A DNA stretch of 64,000 nt, taken from NCBI GenBank assembly GCA_022606425.2, contig JAHDVF020000883.1, forward strand, positions 1,550,001-1,614,000, written 5' to 3'. Source of the stretch: Lepidostoma basale (Eukaryota > Arthropoda > Insecta > Trichoptera > Lepidostomatidae). The notes under the pieces are model-generated. The model did not search any database, had not been told where the DNA came from, and worked only from the letters and a program-made list of their open reading frames with translations. Each line of letters starts with the position of its first letter. Position 1 is the first letter of the stretch. Shown in pieces: positions 53,008 through 62,000 of this stretch. The position numbers and the translations under genes are program-made.

Positions 53008-56000
53008 GGTTTCAATCCTGGGATTGGTTTGGAGCAATTTCCTCTATTCTTCACTTCCATTCTTCTGTCTTGTGCGGCTCTTTTGAAATGTGCATATGAT
53101 GAGCAGCGCACGTCCACCAACAGGTCCTCCAGGTACTCTCGGCGTGGGCGTCCCCTAGAGTTTGTCCCCTCGGTCATACCCTCCATTATGGCATGCAAGA
53201 GACCTTCTTGACGTATTACATGGCCGATCCATCTTGCACGCCTTTCGGACAAGGTCCCGAGCAGGTGCTTTCCTCGTTTGATTCTTTGGAGAACCTCCTC
53301 ATTTGTAATGTGGTCTCTCCAGGAAATTCTTAATAGTCTTCTATAGGACCACATCTCAAAAGCCTCTAGTCTCCGTTTATCTTTTTCGGATAGGCACCAT
53401 GTCTCGCAGCCGCACATCAAGATACTCCATACATAGGTTTTGATGAGGAGTACTCTCAGTTTTAGGTCTATATTATTTGATTCAAGTTTTTATTAGATAA
53501 TGTGTATTATCTACACAGTACCGGTGACGGAAGGTTTGGGATCCATTAGAAGCTGTCGTATGCCTTTCTGGTATTACAGCTGATATGTGTCACTCTAATA
53601 TCTCTCACCCTTTGAAATAACACCATCTTCACACCCTCACGAAACGCGATATCTTCAAATCTATTACGTCACCCAGCTGCAGTTTGCATTTCAAATACAG
53701 GGTATCTCTAAAGAAAGTTTATATTTAGATCGATAAAAAAAACGAAGCCATATATCAATTATGAAAGTACACATTTTGGGAATATATTTCTTAACCCTCC
53801 CTTCCCTGTGATGGGTATCTTCTACACGTTGCTTCTAATAACCATCAATATCTCTATACATTTAATAAATACAAGGTTAAGATTTTAGGTATTCCTCCAT
53901 AATATATTTACGCATTGATTAAAAAAATAATATTAATAATAATCAGAATTCATCGGGTACATCGCAGGTATTTTGTGAACATCGGAAACCAAATTCGTAG
54001 CGCTGAGTACGCGACACTATATTCGCATCTCACTCTTGCATATGTTCTAGCTCAATGTTCTCACTCTCGCCGTCCCGCCGCGCCGGCAGTTCCTTTCGGG
54101 CTTGCAACCAGAGCGGACCTATACCCGTTCCGTGAGCGTTGCTAGATGATTTTTTAATGTTTTTAGCAATTAACTCTCAATTATTATAATTTTTGACTTC
54201 AATTATAATTATATAAGGGGATTAGCTATGAATGTTCCTATTTTTCCGATTTAAAATCGCTATTTTTTTAACGCGTACTGACTACCCTTCACCGGAACGC
54301 ACGTTTTTATTTTAGCACCTTAAGGGAAAGGTTAAGAATGTGACATTGTTTCTCTTTGTACGTAGATTATCAAATGACATTTGATAGTGCCTTAGCAATG
54401 CGAAACACAGCATTCGCTTGAATAGAATAAAACTTCTAGAAAGCGTACGTTTTCATCAATAAATATTTATATGGAGTTTTACTTCATTAAAGAAACATAA
54501 AAAATGACGTTTATTTTAAAAGTGAAATAATTATAAAATTACAGTGAAGTGATATTAGTGAATAATTTGATAAAGTGAATAATTCTTCAAAATGTCTGTT
54601 TGGTTTACGTATGCAAAGAAGAGACACAGTGCCGCTGTAAAGAGATCACACTCGCTCCCGAAAGTAAGAATAAAATATACATCTTCTTCTTCTTCCTTGT
54701 TGTAGACTTATATGGTCTGTTCTCCAGAGTGTTGCTCCTCCTGTGAGGTAGACTCCCAGCTGTTCTTCCATCTTTTAGGAGGTCTTCCACGAGGACGAGT
54801 CCCATGAGGCTGATTATGTAGTGCAATATAGGATATATCTATATATGGACAAGAGTATGAAAGAGCTGAAAGGGTTGGATGTAGGTGCCAAAATGAGTGT
54901 CATTAAGATTTCTCTTGTATGCGGATGACGCTGTCCTACTCGAAGACAACGAGCATGAACTACAAGTCCTGTATGCATGCGAAATGATCTGATGATGAAT
55001 GTTAATAAATCCAAGGTAATGATTTTTGAAAAAGAAGAAATCATGACAGTCTGCAACATTAGCGTGAATGGTGAAAATTTGGAGCAAGTAGTTATGTATT
55101 TAGGTAGTATGTTTACAAGAGATGGGCGAATGTAGAGGGATACTGAAAGAAGGGTTGGGGCAGGCAACAAAGTGAATGGTGCACTTAAGGTTGCCATCGC
55201 AAATAAAAACCTATCCAAAAAGCTAGAATTGGAGTGCACAATGGTGTTCTTCTACCGACCCTTATGTATGGAAGCGAAGCATGGAACTGGCAAAAGAAGG
55301 ATGAAAGTAGAATAAATGCAGCAGAAATGAGATCTCTTAGACGAATGTGTGGATAGTCTGTATATGATTGAGTGTCGAATTAAAAATTTAAGAAGTGAAT
55401 GCAGTGCGAATGATGGTGTTATGAACAAAGTAATGAAAGGATCAATTAGATGGTTTGGACATATGGAAAGAATGAATGAAGATAGAATGGTAAAAAAAAT
55501 ATATGTTAACGATGTAAATGGAACCAGAAATAGAGGAAGACCGAGGAAAACGTGCCACGATCAAATAAATCAAATTTTGAATGTCGGCCATGTGAGGAGT
55601 CAGAGAAATCGACGCGCGTGCATGACACGATGTATGAATGTTGAGGAAGCAAGAGAAATACGTCAGGAAAGAAATGTGTGGCAGTCCATTCTTTCTGCCT
55701 ACCCCTTCGGGGAGACGGCGTGCTGGTTAGTTAGTTAGTTTTTTTATATAGGAGATTCTGGTGGTGTCCATTCTTTGAACATGACCATACCAGTCCCTTC
55801 TCGCTGTTTGCTCCATCGTATAATATCCTCAACCTCACATATCTCTCTTATTACAGTGTTCCTCACGCGATCTCTCAGTGCCTTGCCTGCTATCGTCCTC
55901 AGTGTCTTCATCTCGGAAGTCCTCAAAACTTGTTTGGTCCTTACTGTGTCTGCCCTTGCTTCGAAGCCATATGTTATTTTTGGTCTTACGCATGCTTTAT

Positions 56001-59000
56001 AGATTCTCATCTTACTCTTAATGGCCATGTCTTTGTTTTTCCATATTGTGGATTTTAGAGCGTCAGTATTGCAGCTGCCTTGTTCACTTGGGTTTGTATT
56101 TCTTCCCGCAGATCAGCTCCTCCCACCAGGTCTATGCCTAGATACTTGAAGGTCCTGACCTGTTCTATGGGTTGATTCTCTATAAACATGTACAATAATA
56201 TTCGGGTGGTGGTCTAGGGGATAGAACGCTTGGCTCCTGATCCAGGGGACTTGGGTTCAAGCCTAGACACGACCAGATTCCTTCTTCATTATAATGAGCT
56301 ATTTTATATTTATTTAATATTATGAAATGCTTCCTAAACCTCGTCCTTTGTCCTACATGCCAAAAACTGTACTCTACGTTATTATTATTATTTTTTTTCC
56401 CATCCCGCATTTGTCTCCTCTGCCTCTCCTGTTCTTCCCGCTGTATATTCCTGCGGTGTATATTTTATCTTTTATATAATGTTAATGTATTAAATATTAT
56501 GCTTATTTATTTATTCAATAAAGTACAGCGGAGCATAGAAGTGAAATTGAGTAGATTAAATGTGGTCTGGCACCCCCTTGTTGTTGCCGTATTTAAATGT
56601 AAGTCCCGGATGGACCGGGCAACAGGCCCAGGGAGTGTACGAGCGAGGCTGATAAAAGGGCGCCGCTACGCCCTATAACAGCCTCGGGTATGTGGCGGGA
56701 ACTTCTATGCTCCTTTAAAAAAAAAAAATGAGCTATTTTCTGCTCACATTGAAGATTGTAAAATAAATTCTAATATCATTGATATAAATCCTAGATGTTA
56801 GTCTTTAAAAAAAAAAGTGCTTTAATAACATCGATGTGTTCCATCTTAATGAAAGTGATTTAAAAAAAATGGTTGGAGCAACCCTTCGAGGCGAATGAAA
56901 CTAGTCACTCTACTTTTTTTTTACATTTCAAAATTATATTTCATATTTAATTATTCATTATTACTAGTACTAATAGTTTTTTCTTTAACTTATCAAAGTG
57001 TTACTTTATTCTTCTCTTATATATTTAACTCGCTGTATGAATGTGGAGGAATCTAGAGCGGTGTGTCAGGATTGAGTAGTGTGGCGGTCTACTCTCTCTG
57101 CCTACGTTTTCGGAGAAACGGTGTGATGTTTAATTTTGTTTTTACGTATTTAATAATAACACTAGCTTTAAATAACGCATTATATGAGCTTTGACTCCGT
57201 TTTCGAAGCAAAGTGTCTGCGTCACATTTACGTTATGTTTGATACATAACGTATCAGGTACGCCATGATAGTTTACGACAGTGCGTCACGAAACAGCGTC
57301 ACCAGCTCACATTACGCACAGTATGACGATTTTTTCAATTTTTCATCTCTTTCATAAAAGTTATATAGATTTCTTGTTTATGGAACAAGGTAACTAACTA
57401 ATCACGTTTTACCGATATGAAGGACCACACATGTTTCAATTTTTTTACACTTCTTAAGGATCATGCATTTAATAAAATGAAATCACTCTTCTGCAATGAT
57501 AACATAAATTTGAAACTCCGCCAGAGAACGATCAAATGCTATGTGTGGTCTGTTTTATTGTATGGATGTGAAATTTGGACCTTAAAAGTCAACTCAATGA
57601 ACAGACTGGAAGTTCTAAGTCATTCTAAGTCGGAAGAATCGATGAACGTGCATGTTACGATGTATGAATGTGGAGGAATCAAGAGAGGTATGTCTCTCTG
57701 CCTGCTCTTCCGGGGAGACGGCGTGATGGTTAGTTAGTTTGATTAGTTAGTTAGTTTATATCTGTTGAGATAATGTAAGAAGTGAATGCGGTGCAAATGA
57801 TGGTGTCATGAACAAAATAATTAAAGGATCATTAAGATGGTTTGGACATGTGGGAAGAATGAATGAAGAAAGAATGGTAAAAAAATATGTTAACGGTGTA
57901 AATGGAACCAGAAATAGAGGAAGACCGAGAAAAACGTGGCACGATCAAATACATCAAATATTGAATGTCGGCCATGTGAGGAGTCAGATAAATCGACGCG
58001 CGTGCATGACACGATGTATGAATGTTGAGGAATCGAGAGAAATATGTCAGAAAAGAAAAGAGTGTGGCAGTCCACGCTTTCTGCCTACCCCTTCGGGGAG
58101 ACGGCGTGATGGTTAGTTAGTTTTAGTTTATTTTTTCTGTTATTCATCTCTTTCATGAAAGCTATACAGATTTCTTGTTTATTTAACAAAGTAACTAACT
58201 TTCCATGTTTTACTGAAGGGGTATGCAGATACGAAGGACCACACATACTTCTATTTTTTCACACTTGAGAATATTTAACATTCTTAGAGCTGTATTTTTT
58301 TGAACACTTAGCCGACATTTTAAATTCAATCGATTTAATCCTGCCAAGTTTTCCGATTCGAAACAAACAAACAAACTCTATCCTAGCAAACCTCTCTAGC
58401 TTCCTCCACATTCATACAACGAGTCATACACGCACGTCGATTCCTCCGACTTCTAACATGACCAATCTTTAAAATTTGATTAATTTGGTCATGCCATGTT
58501 TTCCTCGGTTTGCCTCGATTCCGTACCCCATTTACATCATTAACGTATACTTTCTTAACCATTCTTTCTCCATCCATGCGCTCCATATGTCTGAACCAAC
58601 GCAGCGATCTTTTCATAATTTTGTTCATAATACCTTCTTCCGCTCTACATTCCTTTCTTATATCAGCATTTGAGATTCTGTCGTATATCGTTCTACCACA
58701 CATACGTCTTAGGGACATCATCTCTACCGCATTTATTCTGCTCCCATCCTTCTTCTGCCAGTTCCATGCTTCGCTTTCATACATTAGAATGGTTAAGAAA
58801 GCATACGTTAATAATGTAAATAGAATACGGGGTCGAGGCAGGCCGAGGAAAACATGGCATGACCAAATTTATCAGATTTTAAAGGTTAGTCATGTTAGAA
58901 GTCGGAAGAATCGACGTGCGTGTATGACTCGCTGTATGAATGTGGGGGAAACTAGAGAGGTGTGTCAGGATAGAGTAGTGTGGTGGTCCATTCTCTCTGC

Positions 59001-62000
59001 AACGGCGTGATGGTTTGTTTTGTTTGTTTGGAATTTTTTTAAGTAAAAATATTAGTCGGAAAAATTGACGAGCTTGCGAGTCGCGATTTAAGAATGTAGG
59101 GGAGGGCGAGAGGTGACGCAGTGAAGCCGGCAGACGATTGAATGACGCGCCCCCTAAATACTGTGCATTTATAGATATCTATTAATATTTCAGCAAGAGA
59201 TAATATCACTTGTCTGGAAGCATTTGCCCTCACGCTAAAAAAATAATTTGTTATATTTCTTTTCGAATATATTTTCAAATTAATTTGATTTATGAATAAA
59301 TCACTTATTTGTAAAGTATTGCAGGGATATTTTCAAATTAATTTGATTTATGGATAAATCGTTTATTTGTATAGTATTGCAGGGATAACCAATCTTTATC
59401 GCTTTCATGCAAAATTTAACTTTATCTCACTAGAGACGAAGATGCAAACTGGAAACTGAATATGGTGATCGAGGTGTTTACAGGACTTATGACCTGTCAT
59501 TGGTTGGGTTAAGCGCACGCTTTACGTAATTACAACATTCCCCATTCCACCTTTCTTATGACCACCATGGCTTTCATGCACGTAAAAAACATTTATATAT
59601 TATATTTTTTATGTATATTAAAATGAACTAACTAACTAACCATCACGCCGTCTCCCCGGAGGGATAGTAAAAAATAATGGACTGCCACACTTTTCTTTCT
59701 TGATATACTTCTCGCTTCCTCAACATTCATACACTGTGTCATGCACGCGCGTCGGTTTCTCCGACTTCACGCGTGGCCGACATTCAATATTGGATTTATT
59801 TGATCATGCCACGTTTTCTTCGGTCTTTCTCTATTTCTAGTTCCATTAACATCGTGAACATAGATTATTTTTTACAATTATTTCTTCATTAATTCTTTCC
59901 ATGTGTCCAAACCATCTTAATGATCCTTTCATTATTTTGTTCATAACACCATCATTCGCACCGCATTCACTTCTTATACTTACATTTGACACTTTATCAT
60001 AAATTAATATCGTCTTACGCATGCTTTATAGATTCTCATCATACTCTTATTGGCCATGTCTTTGTCTTTCCATATTCTGAATTTCTTGAAGGTCCTGACC
60101 TGTTCTATGGGTGGATTTTCTATAACCAGGTTACATGTTTTGTGTGTTTTAGAAAAGGTCAAACATCTTGTTTTTTCTAAAGAGATCGTCATGTTGTATT
60201 TCTTACAGGCGTGATGTATGGAAGTGAAGCATGGAACTGGCAAAAGAAGGATGAAAGTAGAATAAATGCAGTAGAAATGAGATCTCTAAGACGAATGTGT
60301 GGCAAATCTGTATATGATAGAGTGACAAATGCAAGTATAATAAGTGAATGTGGTGCGAATGAAAGTGTTATGAACAAAATAAGGAAAGGGTCATTAAGAT
60401 GGTTTGGACACATGGAAAGAATGAGTGAAGACAGAATGGTAAAGAAGGTATATGTAAACGGCGTGAACGGAGCTAGAAATAGAGGAAGGCCGAGGAAAAC
60501 GTGGCACGATCAAATCAATCAAATATTGAATGTCGGTCACGTGAGGAGTCGGAAAAATCGACGTGCGTGCATGACAAGATGTATGAATGTAGAGGAAGCG
60601 AGAGGCGTATGTCAGGACAGAACAGTGTGGCGTTCCATTCTTTCTGCCTACCCCTCCGGGGAGACGGCGTGATGGTAAGTTAGTTAGTTAGTTAGTGATG
60701 TAGTCTGTCTAGCATTTTTTGTAAGTCATTATTGTTTTCAGCTATGATTATAGCATCGTCTGCATAACATACCACATTGATAATTTGCTCTCCCATCCTA
60801 TATCCCAGTTGTCATCATCATCGGCTGTCCCTCGTGTCCTAGGAAGTCTGTCCTTCACGGTTGTGGGTCTGCATGTGACTGAAGAGCCCGATCCTGGACC
60901 CACAAATTCTGGGGCATCTGGGGCAGGGAAGGCGCTTGTATTGAAGCCGTCACCGTCTCCCAGTGGTCTCTCCTTTCTCCTCCTGCTCCTCTCTGCGACG
61001 TCGTCTCTGCGCTGTGCTTCAAAGTCTTGCGTGCCTTTATGTACTGCTGTTCTCCACCTAGGTCTGTCTTCTGCAGTCTTTTCCCAGCAATCACAGTCGA
61101 TGCCAGTCTTTTGTAGGTTTCCTTTAAGGGAGTCCTTAACCCTCCCTTCCCTGTGATGGGTATCTTCTACACGTTGCTTCTAATAACCATCAATATCTCT
61201 ATACATTTAATAAATACAAGCTTAAGATTTTAGGTATTCCTTCATAATATATTTACGCATTGATTAAAAAAATAATATTAATAATAATCACAATTCATCG
61301 GGTACATCGGAGGTATTTTGTGAACATCGGAAACAAAATTCGTAGCGCTGAATACGCGACACTATATTCGCATCTCACTCTTGCATATGTTCTAGCTCAA
61401 TGTTCTCACTCTCGCCGTCCCGCCGCGCCGGCGGCACTCACTTTCGGGCTTGCAACCAGAGCGGGTCTATGCCCGTTCCGTGAGCGTTGCCAGATGTTTT
61501 TTCAATATGTTTTTAGCAATCAAATCTCAATTATTATAATTTTTTACTTCAATTATAATTATATAAGGGGATCAACTATGAATGTTCCTGTTTTTTCGAT
61601 TTAAAATCGCTATTTTTTTAACGCGTACTGACTACCCTACACCGGAACGCACGTTTTTATTTTAGCACCGTAAGGGAAAGGTTAAAGCGTTTCCTCTGAC
61701 CACCGTGTGAGCGTTTCCCTTGGGTAAGCAGAGAGTACATAATTTTCCTTGGGAGTCTTGTCTCAGGCATTCGGACGACGTGACCCAGTTGCAGCGAACG
61801 CGTAGCACACAAGTCTTATAAATTCTCCCTTTGCCGCTGATATTCATGTCAGGGTTTTTTTCCAAATGGAATTATTCAAACATCCTGATGTGACCGCAGC
61901 ATTGTTTACTTGACCCATCAACAAAACAAAATTTAAATGATCTAATTTTAAAGACACCACGTACGCCACTGCGTGGGATAATTTTACACCGGAGTACGCG

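Noticed and set aside
60785..61156. 123-codon plus-strand ORF that looks like a secreted protein
   Set aside because: It is the reverse complement of LINE C-terminal sequence.
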